From: Firmicutes bacterium UBA4049
Lineage (GTDB): Bacteria > Bacillota > Desulfotomaculia > Desulfotomaculales > Nap2-2B
Assembly (NCBI GenBank): GCA_002382755.1
Contig: DFZT01000056.1
Span: 45,933 to 72,962 of the forward strand
Direction of reading: 5' to 3'
Length of the DNA stretch: 27,030 nucleotides
The translations under genes and the position numbers were made by a program. This document shows, in pieces, positions 1-8,544 of the stretch. The stretch's first letter is position 1, and every line of letters begins with the position of its first letter. The notes beneath the pieces were generated by a model. It searched no databases and was not told the origin of the DNA. It saw only the letters and a program-made list of their open reading frames with translations.

Positions 1-1290
1 GATACAGTTGAGCTGGCGCAAAGATTCGGAACGCCGCTGTATGTTCTTGACGAGCGTCTGTTCAGGCGGAACTGCCGTGATTATTACCAATCTTTCACTG
101 CGGAATACGGCGCGGGTGTTATATATGCCGCCAAAGCCCTGCTCACTTTATGTGTTTGCCGCATAATCGAGGAAGAGGGGCTGGGCCTGGATCTGGTTTC
201 CGGCGGTGAACTTTATACAGCAGTTCAGGCAGGTTTTCCAATGGACCGTGTATTTTTTCACGGAAACAACAAATCGCCTGAAGAGATAAGGCTTGCCCTT
301 AAGTCCGGGGTCGGCCGTTTCGTCGTGGATAATATATACGAACTTGAACTTCTGGATTACCTGTCCGGTGAGAACCAGCTTCAAGCCCGGGTTATCATGC
401 GCCTCACGCCGGGTATCGAGGCGCATACACACGAGTACATCAAAACAGGGCAGATTGACAGCAAGTTCGGGATGGTTATTGAAAACGGCCAGGCCATGGC
501 GGCAATCAAAAGATCGTTGGAAATGGAGAACATTGTCCTTAAAGGGCTGCATTGCCATATTGGATCGCAGATTTTTGAACTGGACTCTTATAACCACTGC
601 GCCTCGGTGATGATGGATTTTTGCGCGGATGTTTACAATCAGACCGGTTGGATGGCCAGGGAACTTGATCTTGGCGGAGGCCTTGGAATTTATTATGCCG
701 AGGGGGATAGGCCGCCCCGGGTGAGGGAATATGCCGACAATATAATAAGGATTATTGATGAAAAAGCGCGCTTGTCAGGTATGGCAACCCCCAGGGTGAT
801 CGTTGAACCCGGCCGTTCCGTCTGCGGTCCGGCGGGCACGACTCTTTATACTGTGGGAGCAATCAAAGAAATACCCGGGATACGCACTTATGTTGCGGTT
901 GACGGCGGGATGGGCGACAACCCGCGTCCGGCTCTTTATCAGGCCCGTTATGAAGCCTGCCTGGCCAATAAAATTACACAGGATCCGGTCCAACTGGTAT
1001 CAGTAGCCGGGAAATGCTGCGAATCGGGAGACATGCTGATCTGGGATATAAAACTTCCCTATGTTGAAGCCGGTGATATTCTGGCGGTCAGCTGCACGGG
1101 CGCATACAATTACGCCATGTCCATGAATTACAACCGCCTTCCCAGACCTGCAATGGCGCTGGTTGATGACGGAGTCGCCGATCTTATCCTGGAAAGGGAA
1201 ACATATGAAGATATTATAGGCCGTGACCGGATACCGGAAAGATTGGCCAAAAGAGGCGGGCAGCTGAAGAACATTGCCTCGGCAGGTTGA
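1..1290 (+). CDS. lysA: Diaminopimelate decarboxylase, 5' end cut by the window
   Basis: PLP-dependent enzyme (fold III, alanine-racemase-like barrel) that decarboxylates meso-diaminopimelate to L-lysine, the last step of lysine synthesis, in the cytosol. The frame is open from base 1, so the gene starts upstream; 429 codons are present of a usual ~420-440, so only a short N-terminus is missing. Visible motifs (window numbering): YAAKAL with the PLP lysine at K45, HIGSQ, a glycine-rich GGGLGI phosphate-binding loop, EPGRSVCGPAG, the catalytic CESGD motif at C340-D344, and YNYAMSMNYN near the C-terminus. An ATG at 241 lies inside the barrel and is not the start. It is followed after 88 bp by a co-directional nucleotidyltransferase gene. 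Identity is very secure. Confidence 0.96.
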   Translation, partial: DTVELAQRFGTPLYVLDERLFRRNCRDYYQSFTAEYGAGVIYAAKALLTLCVCRIIEEEGLGLDLVSGGELYTAVQAGFPMDRVFFHGNNKSPEEIRLALKSGVGRFVVDNIYELELLDYLSGENQLQARVIMRLTPGIEAHTHEYIKTGQIDSKFGMVIENGQAMAAIKRSLEMENIVLKGLHCHIGSQIFELDSYNHCASVMMDFCADVYNQTGWMARELDLGGGLGIYYAEGDRPPRVREYADNIIRIIDEKARLSGMATPRVIVEPGRSVCGPAGTTLYTVGAIKEIPGIRTYVAVDGGMGDNPRPALYQARYEACLANKITQDPVQLVSVAGKCCESGDMLIWDIKLPYVEAGDILAVSCTGAYNYAMSMNYNRLPRPAMALVDDGVADLILERETYEDIIGRDRIPERLAKRGGQLKNIASAG

Positions 1291-1378
1291 GTGATTGGCT
1301 GGTTTTACCAGACGCAAAGATGGTATATAATTATATAATAATGAAGATGTGAGAAATAATTAGCGAGGTTCCCACAGG

Positions 1379-3991
1379 TTGGAAATTATAACCACGCATA
1401 ATAAGACAGACCTTGACGCTTTTGCCTCAATGATCGCGGCGCAAAAGATTTATCCCATGGCCGTGCCGGTTTTTTCCGGCAAGCATTCACCTAATGTGGA
1501 AGAATTTATCTCGCTGCACAAGGATGTTTTTACTTTTTATACGGTCAGGGAGATAGATCTTTCAATGGTTAGCCGTGTAATTGTTGTTGACACGAAGAAC
1601 CCCGGGCGATTGGACAGGCTGGCTGACGCGCTTAAGCCCGGAGTTGAGATCCATATTTACGACCATCACCCCTGGACAAAGGGCGACCTTCACGGAAGTC
1701 TGGAAGTAGTTGAAATGGTAGGCGCCACAACTACCCTGCTGATTGAAGAAATACGCCGGCAGGGTGTGCCGATCACTGCGCTTGAAGCTACCATTTTTGC
1801 CCTTGGCATATATGAGGATACCGGTTCGCTAACCTTTGCAAGCACCACTGCCAGGGACGCGCTGGCAGCGGCTTTTTTATTGGAAAAGGGCGCCAACCTT
1901 GGGGTTGTAACTGATTTTTTGGACCGGCCGTTCACACAGGAGCAAAAAAACTTGTTGAAGAAACTGCTGCTATCGGCGGATCATCACCAGGTCAACGGTT
2001 TCAACATCTTAATCTATCATGCCGAAGCGCCTGAATTTATACTTGGATTGGATATCCTGACTCATACGCTTTCCAAGATCGAACAGCCCGACGCTGTTTT
2101 TACGGTTGTGAAAATGGAGGATCGCGTTTACGTAGTGAGCAGAAGCAGTGTGCCGCAGGTCAATGCAGGTGAAATACTGGCCTGCCTGGGCGGCGGCGGA
2201 CATAAAGGGGCGGCCTCGGCAGCCTTAAAAGGCGCTGAAATAAGCGAGGTTATGGAAAAGCTGCTGGCCGTTATAAGGGAGAAAGTCCTCCCGCCGCTTA
2301 CCTGCCGGGAGATTATGTCCAGTCCCGTAAAGACCGTTAGTCCGGACACGCCGATCAGCGAGGCCGGCCAGGTGATGCTCCGCTACGGACATACCGGCCT
2401 TCCCGTGGTCAGGGAGAAGCAGCTTATGGGCGTTATTTCAAGGCGTGATGTTGAAAAAGCTATTCACCATGGCCTTGGCCATGCTCCCGTAAAGGGTTTT
2501 ATGACCGACAAGGTGATTTCTGTTCATCCGGATATGCCGGTGGCTGAAGTCAGAGAATTGATGATTGAACACGATATCGGCAGGGTCCCGGTAATAGAAA
2601 GCGGTTTTTTGGTCGGAATTGTTTCGCGTTCCGATGTACTGCAGACCCTGCACGGGAAAATGCCGTCCCGGTATCAGGCACTGTATTTCTCGCCCGTACT
2701 GGCCCATCCGGTTAACCTGAAGGGGTTCGTTGACGCGTTTTTAACCCCTTTTATCCGGGAACTGCTGTACAAGGCCGGTGAACTTGGCAACAAGCTCGGC
2801 TGCCGGGTTTATGCCGCCGGAGGTGTTGTGCGCGATATTTTGCTCAGGGCCGCAAACCTTGATGTTGATCTGGTTGTTGAGGGGGACGGTATTGCGCTGG
2901 CTTATTCGCTGGGTGAGTTTTACGGTGTGCGGGTTAGGGCGCACAGGCAGTTTGGGACTGCCCAGTTAATTTTTTCCGAGGATTTTAAGGTTGATGTAGC
3001 AACGGCAAGGGTGGAATATTACGAATACCCGGCCGCGCTTCCCAAAGTGGAAAGCTCGTCAATGCGCCAGGACCTCTACCGCCGGGATTTTACCATCAAT
3101 GCCATGGCAATGTCCCTTGACGAGGGGCGTTTCGGGGATTTAGTCGATTATTTCGGGGGACGGCAGGATCTTCAGGACGGTCAGATCCGCGTCCTGTACA
3201 ACCTGAGCTTTATTGAGGATCCGACACGCATCTTAAGGGCGGTAAGATTCGAGCAGCGCTATAACTTTACCATTGAACCCCAGACTTTAAGGTTTCTTGA
3301 GGAAGCGGCGGATCAACAAGTGCTCAAAATGGTCTCCTGGGAGCGTATCTGGGAGGAGGTAAAGCGTATTCTTTCCGAACCGCGCTCCGGCGAGATGCTG
3401 GCCCGCCTGGATAACCTGCGGGTCTGGCCTTTTATTTTTCCGGAAGCAGCCTACCGGGAGGTTGAACCCGTCCTTAAAAATATTGGTTATTCTCTGCAAA
3501 AACTTCAGGAATGGAATATCTACGTTCCCTCCAAAAGATGGCTCTGCTATTTGATCGCCGTTATGCACAGGCTTGATTCGGAAACTGCCCGGATTATCTG
3601 CGAAAGGTATCATTTTAGAAAACGCCAGACAGATAGCGTTGTGGCTTCGATCACCGGCTATCCGGCTATCCTGACAGGGGTTCGGGATAGTTATAATAAG
3701 GAAGGCGTTGGAGAAGTCGCCAAGCTGATTTTGGAAATACCCCGCGAGTCTTATCCGCTGCTGATCGCTCTTGCAGACGGGGAGAAAATGCGCGATCACC
3801 TGCGCGGCCTGCTGGAATTCGTTTTAAAAAGCCGTCCGAGCATAGACGGAAAATTTATCAAAAGTTTGGGGTGCCGCCCCGGGCCGATCTTTCGCCGCAC
3901 AATCGACGCCGTTTGGCAGGCCCGCCTGGAGGGCAGGGTAAAAAGCAGGGAGGACGAAGAGGCTTTCGTCAGGCAATACCTTAATCAATAG
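1379..3991 (+). CDS. DHH / tandem CBS / tRNA nucleotidyltransferase (A-adding or poly(A) polymerase family) fusion
   Basis: An 870-residue multidomain protein. The N-terminal DHH phosphoesterase domain has the DHH triplet at residues 95-97 and a DHHA1-type GGGGHKG at 271-277. Two CBS domains follow at about 308-366 and 372-430. The class II nucleotidyltransferase head carries GGVVRD at 481-486 and the metal-binding DVDLV at 495-499, then the RNA-binding neck and body with an RRDFTINAMA motif. This architecture is known in Firmicutes, Aquifex and relatives, where related enzymes add A residues to the tRNA 3' end, alone or with a separate CC-adding enzyme. Whether this one adds A, CCA or oligo(A) cannot be read from sequence. 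The start is TTG: the family N-terminus (MEIITTHN) begins exactly there, with a GAGG about 10 nt upstream. CBS domains suggest control by adenine nucleotides. Confidence 0.93.
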   Translation: MEIITTHNKTDLDAFASMIAAQKIYPMAVPVFSGKHSPNVEEFISLHKDVFTFYTVREIDLSMVSRVIVVDTKNPGRLDRLADALKPGVEIHIYDHHPWTKGDLHGSLEVVEMVGATTTLLIEEIRRQGVPITALEATIFALGIYEDTGSLTFASTTARDALAAAFLLEKGANLGVVTDFLDRPFTQEQKNLLKKLLLSADHHQVNGFNILIYHAEAPEFILGLDILTHTLSKIEQPDAVFTVVKMEDRVYVVSRSSVPQVNAGEILACLGGGGHKGAASAALKGAEISEVMEKLLAVIREKVLPPLTCREIMSSPVKTVSPDTPISEAGQVMLRYGHTGLPVVREKQLMGVISRRDVEKAIHHGLGHAPVKGFMTDKVISVHPDMPVAEVRELMIEHDIGRVPVIESGFLVGIVSRSDVLQTLHGKMPSRYQALYFSPVLAHPVNLKGFVDAFLTPFIRELLYKAGELGNKLGCRVYAAGGVVRDILLRAANLDVDLVVEGDGIALAYSLGEFYGVRVRAHRQFGTAQLIFSEDFKVDVATARVEYYEYPAALPKVESSSMRQDLYRRDFTINAMAMSLDEGRFGDLVDYFGGRQDLQDGQIRVLYNLSFIEDPTRILRAVRFEQRYNFTIEPQTLRFLEEAADQQVLKMVSWERIWEEVKRILSEPRSGEMLARLDNLRVWPFIFPEAAYREVEPVLKNIGYSLQKLQEWNIYVPSKRWLCYLIAVMHRLDSETARIICERYHFRKRQTDSVVASITGYPAILTGVRDSYNKEGVGEVAKLILEIPRESYPLLIALADGEKMRDHLRGLLEFVLKSRPSIDGKFIKSLGCRPGPIFRRTIDAVWQARLEGRVKSREDEEAFVRQYLNQ

Positions 3992-4000
3992 GGGGCAGAA

Positions 4001-4627
4001 ATGTTTAATTTTCCGGATCTTCACCATATAGCAATAATGATACCGGCTATTGTAATCGGCCTTACCTTTCATGAGTACGCCCACGGCTGGGCTGCCGACC
4101 GGCTTGGCGACAGGACGGCCCGCTATCTCGGACGCCTGACGCTGAACCCGGTCGCCCACATTGATATAATCGGGCTGGTTATGCTGTTTATTGCCGGGTT
4201 CGGCTGGGCAAAGCCAGTGCCGGTTAACCCCTTAAACCTGGTGGGCGATATGCGCAGGAGCATGATGATGGTTTCACTGGCAGGGCCTGCCGCAAATTTG
4301 CTGGCGGCTATTTTGGGCGCTGTCCTCCTTGGGCTGGGAGGCTGGAAAATTCCTTACGGCAGCGAAATTTTCAACGAAATTATTTTGCTTAACCTGCTTC
4401 TGGCAATTTTTAACCTTATTCCGATCCCGCCCCTGGATGGTTCGAAAATACTGGCCGGTCTTCTGCCCGGGCGGCAGGAATGGCTTTCCGCAATCGAAAA
4501 TTACGGAACATTGATCTTAATACTGCTTCTTTTTACAGGGGTGGTCGGATTTGTGATCAGGCCGATAATTACACCGTTATATAATTTGTTGATCTTGCTG
4601 GCGCAGGGATTGTCGCACGTGGTATAA
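4001..4627 (+). CDS. Site-2 protease-type membrane metalloprotease (M50 family)
   Basis: A 208-residue polytopic membrane protein. The zinc-binding HExxH motif (HEYAH, residues 24-28) lies in the first membrane segment, and the second conserved motif NLIPIPPLDG (138-147) supplies the third zinc ligand, Asp146. This is the short, PDZ-free, YwhC/Rip-like branch of M50. Family members cut substrates within the membrane; the substrate here is unknown. The ATG is preceded by a GGGGG stretch 9 nt after the upstream stop, so it is probably co-transcribed with the nucleotidyltransferase gene. The order nucleotidyltransferase, M50, trpS recurs in related Firmicutes (from memory) and does not by itself imply a functional link. 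Confidence 0.94.
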   Translation: MFNFPDLHHIAIMIPAIVIGLTFHEYAHGWAADRLGDRTARYLGRLTLNPVAHIDIIGLVMLFIAGFGWAKPVPVNPLNLVGDMRRSMMMVSLAGPAANLLAAILGAVLLGLGGWKIPYGSEIFNEIILLNLLLAIFNLIPIPPLDGSKILAGLLPGRQEWLSAIENYGTLILILLLFTGVVGFVIRPIITPLYNLLILLAQGLSHVV

Positions 4628-4663
4628 GTAAAAAAGATTTTAAACTTGGGAAAGGAGATATCT

Positions 4664-5650
4664 ATGCAGAGCAAGGGAAGGATTTTAAGCGGAATGAGGC
4701 CTACCGGCCGGCTGCACATCGGTCACTTAAACGTGCTTGAGTACTGGGTTAATCTTCAGAATGAATACGACTGCTTCTTTTTTGTCGCTGATTTACATGC
4801 CCTGACGACCGCTTTTGATGAAACCGGCTTTATCCGGGAAAATACAAAGGAGATGGCCGCCGACTGGCTTGCGGCGGGCCTCGATCCTGAAAAGAGCGTG
4901 CTCTTCGTGCAATCCGGCATCCCCGAGCACTGCGAACTCCACCTGTTGCTTTCGATGTTTACGCCGCTTAGCTGGCTGGAACGGGTGCCTACTTATAAAG
5001 ACCAGATCAACCAGTTTAAAGAGCAGGGTAAAGATATTATGACCTACGGCTTTTTAGGCTACCCCCTGCTGCAGGCGGCCGATATTTTAATGTACAGGGC
5101 AAATGCAGTGCCCGTCGGCGAGGACCAGGCGCCCCATGTTGAATTTACCAGAGAAGTGGCCAGGCGGTTTAACTATCTTTACAAGCCTGTTTTTCCTGAG
5201 CCCCGGACTAAATTAGCCAGGATAAGGAGCCTGCCCGGAATAGACGGCAGGAAAATGAGCAAGAGTTATGCCAACGATATTGGAATGACGGCAACCATTG
5301 ATGAATTAAAAGGGAAAGTAAACGGCATGATCACCGATCCAGCCCGGATCCATAAAACCGACCCCGGGCACCCGGAGGTCTGCACTGTCCACAAATATCA
5401 CGGTTTCTACAGTTCGGATAAAATTGCCTCCATAGAGGAAGACTGCCTGGCCGGGAAAATCGGCTGTGTGGCCTGCAAGCGCTCTCTGGTCGATAATATT
5501 GATGCGAAACTGGCGCCGATCAGGGAAAGGCGTTCTGAAATTATGGGCAGGAAAGGCTTTCTTGAAGATGTGATCAGGCAGGGAAATGAAAAAGCAAAAA
5601 TTCAGGCTGCCGAGACAATACGCCTTGTGCGGGAAGCGATGAAGATTTAA
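4664..5650 (+). CDS. trpS: Tryptophanyl-tRNA synthetase, iron-sulfur cysteine type
   Basis: Class I aminoacyl-tRNA synthetase that charges tRNA-Trp in the cytosol. The HIGH signature is in GRLHIGHLNV near the N-terminus, and the KMSKS loop is in GRKMSKSYAND. Four cysteines near the C-terminus, C240, C261, C268 and C271, are spaced C-x20-C-x6-C-x2-C. This closely resembles the C-x22-C-x6-C-x2-C motif that binds a [4Fe-4S] cluster in Thermotoga maritima TrpRS. The start is the ATG at 4664, 6 nt after a strong AAAGGAG; an in-frame TTG at 4646 lies ahead of that site and is unlikely. The length of 328 residues is normal. There is no room for a T-box leader between it and the M50 gene. Confidence 0.97.
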   Translation: MQSKGRILSGMRPTGRLHIGHLNVLEYWVNLQNEYDCFFFVADLHALTTAFDETGFIRENTKEMAADWLAAGLDPEKSVLFVQSGIPEHCELHLLLSMFTPLSWLERVPTYKDQINQFKEQGKDIMTYGFLGYPLLQAADILMYRANAVPVGEDQAPHVEFTREVARRFNYLYKPVFPEPRTKLARIRSLPGIDGRKMSKSYANDIGMTATIDELKGKVNGMITDPARIHKTDPGHPEVCTVHKYHGFYSSDKIASIEEDCLAGKIGCVACKRSLVDNIDAKLAPIRERRSEIMGRKGFLEDVIRQGNEKAKIQAAETIRLVREAMKI

Positions 5651-5720
5651 TATTTTACGTTTTTCCCCTGCCGCGGGTAATTTGTCCGTGGTATATGGGT
5701 GTCTCCTCAAAGATAAAAGA

Positions 5721-5748
5721 GCCTGCCGGGATTATTCCGCCGGCAGGC
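5721..5748. terminator. Bidirectional rho-independent terminator between trpS and fbp
   Basis: A perfect 9-bp inverted repeat, GCCTGCCGG at 5721-5729 and its complement at 5740-5748, with a 10-nt loop. TTTA follows on the + strand. An A-rich run precedes it and reads as a T-rich tail on the - strand. It sits between two converging genes, so it can serve both. Confidence 0.8.
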
Positions 5749-5760
5749 TTTATGCTCGTA

Positions 5761-6864
5761 TTAGTTTTTAGAATCCAGCTTCTCAAAGCGTTCCTTTAGT
5801 TTTTTGCTTACCAGCGGATATGTCGTGTATTCCATCTCGTCCAGGTGCAGACGGTGCGGTTCGAAGGGGCCGAGTGTCCTCAAGTAGTTGGCCAGATTGT
5901 TGGCTAACTTGCGGGCTTCATCAAAAGCGGGATCGGCGAAAAAGTCCTGCGGCCCGATCAGCTTCCCGTCAGAAAGCTGGAAACCGAGAGCGACTACCCT
6001 GGGCGGGCCGTCAAAGCGGGTTGGTGTCGACTGGTTGACGCTGACGGGCATCAGCGGACCGCAGTGTGAGCCGCGCATCCAGCCGCTGACCAGGTGCGGG
6101 TGGGCGAAAGGTTCCAGCGCTTCGCCAACCGCGGGCATACCGCTCTGGCAGCGCACGATGCAGACCGGGTCGTCCTTGCCGATGTAGCGTCCGGCCATCA
6201 GGTTAAGCCTTTGGATGCTTGAGACGGCCGCAATTTCACCCGTCTGCTTGTGGAAGATCCTCTTGATGCAGTAACGCCCGGGCGCGCCGATAAAGACAAG
6301 CATATCGTAGATTTCTTCAGGCGTGGAGAAGGTTACCCGTTTGTGGTCAATTAAATCACGCACCTCAAAGAGGAAGCCGTCGTGCATGCTTGGGTCGATA
6401 ACCAATCCCGCAGTGTTGAAAGGATCGGCAAAAATCTTGTAAAGAGGCAGGTTCCAGGCGCCGGGTTCGGTCTTGTCGGCCATAAAGACGATAATCGGCT
6501 CGCTCCTGCGCTCCTCGAACTCCATCTCGGCGACTCCCGGCCCAAGGCCCTTGATGTTGCCGGAAAAGGCGTCGGCAAGAAGATCCTGCCCGGCGCCGTA
6601 TAGCTTGAGCTTTTGGGCGACCTCGGTGCAGGCTGAGAAAGTATCCCAGGCCAGCTGGTGAATGTCCCCGCTGTTTCTGCCCTGTTCGTGTGTCATGATC
6701 AGGTTCAGGTCATCGCCTACGTGAGTTACGTGGCAGTCGATCAGCAGCGAGTTTCCGCTAAGTATGCCCTTCGCTTTTTCCATAACTGCGGGGTGGACGT
6801 TGGAGTGGCCCACAAAGCTTCCTATATCTGCCTTAATAACAGATACAGTGATTTTTTTACCCAT
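5761..6864 (-). CDS. fbp: Archaeal-type (class V) fructose-1,6-bisphosphate aldolase/phosphatase
   Basis: A 367-residue cytosolic enzyme of gluconeogenesis. In characterised archaeal and deep-branching bacterial members one protein both condenses triose phosphates and removes the C1 phosphate of fructose-1,6-bisphosphate. Visible landmarks are an N-terminal VIKADIGSFVGHSNVHP with acidic and His metal ligands, MADKTEPGAWNLP, and GRYCIKRIF, whose Y198 and K201 likely match the family's Tyr and Schiff-base Lys. The C-terminal half keeps many conserved Asp and Gly residues. The ATG at 6864 has a strong AAGGAGG 7 nt upstream. It is monocistronic, convergent with trpS, and has its own promoter region. 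Such enzymes suit autotrophic or acid-oxidising anaerobes that run glycolysis backwards. Confidence 0.95.
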   Translation of the reverse strand: MGKKITVSVIKADIGSFVGHSNVHPAVMEKAKGILSGNSLLIDCHVTHVGDDLNLIMTHEQGRNSGDIHQLAWDTFSACTEVAQKLKLYGAGQDLLADAFSGNIKGLGPGVAEMEFEERRSEPIIVFMADKTEPGAWNLPLYKIFADPFNTAGLVIDPSMHDGFLFEVRDLIDHKRVTFSTPEEIYDMLVFIGAPGRYCIKRIFHKQTGEIAAVSSIQRLNLMAGRYIGKDDPVCIVRCQSGMPAVGEALEPFAHPHLVSGWMRGSHCGPLMPVSVNQSTPTRFDGPPRVVALGFQLSDGKLIGPQDFFADPAFDEARKLANNLANYLRTLGPFEPHRLHLDEMEYTTYPLVSKKLKERFEKLDSKN

Positions 6865-6935
6865 TACCAGTCCTCCTTATTTAATTCTTATTTTAAATAA
6901 TCAATAGCAAAATAAGACTCTTCTAAAAGATCTAT

Positions 6936-6964
6936 ATTATGTCAGAAAGAACCACTTATGTCAA
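6936..6964 (-). promoter_or_regulatory. Sigma-A-type promoter for fbp (proximal)
   Basis: On the - strand a perfect -35 TTGACA (6959-6964) is separated by exactly 17 bp from a -10 CATAAT (6936-6941, 5 of 6 consensus). The fbp start codon lies about 70 nt downstream. This is the best housekeeping-type promoter match in the leader. Confidence 0.65.
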
Positions 6965-6983
6965 ACAGTTTGTCGCTATGCAT
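6942..6983 (-). CDS. Possible 13-residue leader mini-ORF upstream of fbp
   Basis: An ATG at 6983 opens a 13-codon frame (MHSDKLFDISGSF) ending in TGA at 6942. It is preceded by a perfect AAGGAGG (6990-6996) at the ideal 6-nt spacing, as strong as the one used by fbp itself. It resembles no known leader peptide and has no codon runs typical of attenuators. The frame coincides with the spacer and -35 of the proximal promoter, so both uses cannot be optimal at once. It could be a true leader, a relic of a lost gene, or chance. The Shine-Dalgarno quality is the only real evidence. Confidence 0.3.
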   Translation of the reverse strand: MHSDKLFDISGSF

Positions 6984-7023
6984 TATATTCCTCCTTATCG
7001 GCGCAATATTTGTCGACAGTATT

Positions 7024-7052
7024 AATTTAGCATAACATTATTCTAAGTTCAA
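7024..7052 (-). promoter_or_regulatory. Possible distal promoter upstream of the fbp leader mini-ORF
   Basis: On the - strand a -35-like TTGAAC (7047-7052) and a -10-like TAAATT (7024-7029) are 17 bp apart. A transcript from here would begin just upstream of the AAGGAGG and the 13-codon frame. The match is moderate (5/6 and 4/6). Confidence 0.35.
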
Positions 7053-7087
7053 GTACAAATGTGACATATTAATTATAAAAAAGATCA

Positions 7088-7336
7088 TCATTGAGGAATA
7101 TCTTTAAGAAGCCAGCGGATATAAAAACCGGAGAGTTTAAAAAGCAGGTCGGCCGGGTTGGGCAGCTTGGCCCCCATAATCAGGACAACGCTGAGCGCCG
7201 CGGCGAACAGCATAAATACGGAAAAGGCGGTAAAATCCCTCCACTGCTTGTCTTTAACCAGCGGGCGCGCCACCAGCCAGTAGGCAATGCCGATGGCAAT
7301 AATTGCCAATGATGCCCAAATAATGTTTATAGCCAA
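7088..7336 (-). CDS. Small two-helix membrane protein, fourth gene of the germinant receptor operon
   Basis: An 82-residue protein with hydrophobic segments at about 4-22 and 35-56, a basic loop between them (LVKDKQWRD), and an amphipathic tail. The start is TTG at 7336, with AGGTGG 6 nt upstream. It begins 2 nt after the gerAC stop, so it is almost certainly translated from the ger mRNA. Small two-transmembrane 'D subunit' proteins of similar size are encoded in or beside germinant receptor operons of Bacillus and modulate receptor function. This gene fits by size, topology and position, but no sequence motif proves homology. The product would sit in the spore inner membrane if it works with the receptor. 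Confidence 0.72.
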   Translation of the reverse strand: MAINIIWASLAIIAIGIAYWLVARPLVKDKQWRDFTAFSVFMLFAAALSVVLIMGAKLPNPADLLFKLSGFYIRWLLKDIPQ

Positions 7337-7338
7337 AG

Positions 7339-8544
7339 CTAACCACCTGTTTTTCCTTTTTCATATTCCGGCCTTGCTGTTTCAAGCCCGGTATTCCTCA
7401 CCGTAACCTTGACGCTGAGGTAGATTTTAGCTCCGGCAAACTCCTCGTCCCAGCGGGGGCCTGCTTTTGGCCACATTTTTCTGTACTTGTTGCGGTAGGT
7501 CTCGCCGAAGCCGAAAATATCGGTCCCGTATTCCCCCTGCGCTTTTACGACAGCGGCCCGGACAAGTTTTTCAACTTCCCCGGAAGCATTTTCCTCGATT
7601 TTTTTCAGGATCTTCATATCGTAGATATCTTCATGGCCCTTCTGGGCAAGGAGATTGCCGAGTAAATTGATTTCTATAAAGATTTTAAGGTTGTTTTCTT
7701 CCTGAACGGGATCGACCCGGGTTGTCCACCTGAGCGCCTGTAAGGAAATTTCTTTTTTTTCTTCGATTCCGGGTGTAATAAAAACTAATCTTTTCGGCTT
7801 TGTATAAACGCCGCGGAGAAAGTGAAATCCATAGGTTTCTTCCGGGTTTAAAAAACCCTTCAGCCTGTCGCTTTTAAAAACAGCCAGGCCTTCTATGCCG
7901 GGGACGGGTTCCTGCAGCGCCCTGCTTTGCGCTCCTGCAACCATGTCCTTTTTCACCAGCGTGATTGACGGCGCTGCCGGATTGCTGCCGCTCCTGTACA
8001 TATCCCGGAGAAAGAGGACAAATTCCACGCCTATCCCGTTTGCAGACATCAGCTTGTCTATGGCTTGCGAATTGGTCTTTTCCAGTACGGGCCTGCCTTT
8101 TTCAAAGATTTCCCGCGCCTCCCCCTTAGAGATCAATACCCAGGAAGCCTCTCTGGGTTCAAAATTACGGTAAAGAAAATTTAGCGTTTCGCGTAAACCC
8201 TGCTCGGCCGCAGTTTTTCCGAAGATGATTACAAGGTTGTGCCCCCAGAAGATTGTCCGGGAAACCCGCTCGCTTATTTTGCTCTGGGCTTCTGGAATAG
8301 TTCTTCCTTTCTCGCTGACCACGTAGAAAGTACTCGTCCCGGCGCCGGAACCCACTGCCCCGCCGCTTAGCGGGCTGATGCCGGAGGGGATGGCCAGTTC
8401 CAGGGTCAGAATTACGTTGCCGTCAGGCGCTTTGTCGACGCCGCAGCCAAGGACATGGGCTATGGAACCGGGTTCTTTTGAATCCCAGCACCCGCCGGTG
8501 AAAAGCAGGGCAAACAGCAGAAGGCAGATAATTAACTTCTTCAT
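7339..8544 (-). CDS. gerAC: Spore germination lipoprotein, Ger(x)C family
   Basis: The C subunit of a nutrient germinant receptor, a lipoprotein anchored on the outer face of the spore inner membrane. The 401-residue protein begins with a lipoprotein signal peptide (MKK, a hydrophobic core, then TGGC) and the lipidated Cys is C19, followed by the family's WDSKE start. The conserved C-terminal region follows, with a charged tail. The start codon overlaps the gerAB stop by 4 bp (ATGA), which implies translational coupling. Receptor specificity (amino acid, sugar or other germinant) cannot be inferred. Confidence 0.94.
   Translation of the reverse strand: MKKLIICLLLFALLFTGGCWDSKEPGSIAHVLGCGVDKAPDGNVILTLELAIPSGISPLSGGAVGSGAGTSTFYVVSEKGRTIPEAQSKISERVSRTIFWGHNLVIIFGKTAAEQGLRETLNFLYRNFEPREASWVLISKGEAREIFEKGRPVLEKTNSQAIDKLMSANGIGVEFVLFLRDMYRSGSNPAAPSITLVKKDMVAGAQSRALQEPVPGIEGLAVFKSDRLKGFLNPEETYGFHFLRGVYTKPKRLVFITPGIEEKKEISLQALRWTTRVDPVQEENNLKIFIEINLLGNLLAQKGHEDIYDMKILKKIEENASGEVEKLVRAAVVKAQGEYGTDIFGFGETYRNKYRKMWPKAGPRWDEEFAGAKIYLSVKVTVRNTGLETARPEYEKGKTGG

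Noticed and set aside
148..597. 149-codon - strand frame within lysA
   Set aside because: It is antisense to the conserved decarboxylase barrel with no motif; the + strand frame is unquestionable.
1299..1311. Small hairpin CTGGT-TTT-ACCAG after lysA
   Set aside because: The 5-bp stem and missing U-tract are too weak for a terminator, and the next gene is co-directional.
3287..3799. 170-codon - strand frame within the nucleotidyltransferase fusion
   Set aside because: It is antisense to a conserved enzyme, with no recognisable domain or start signal.
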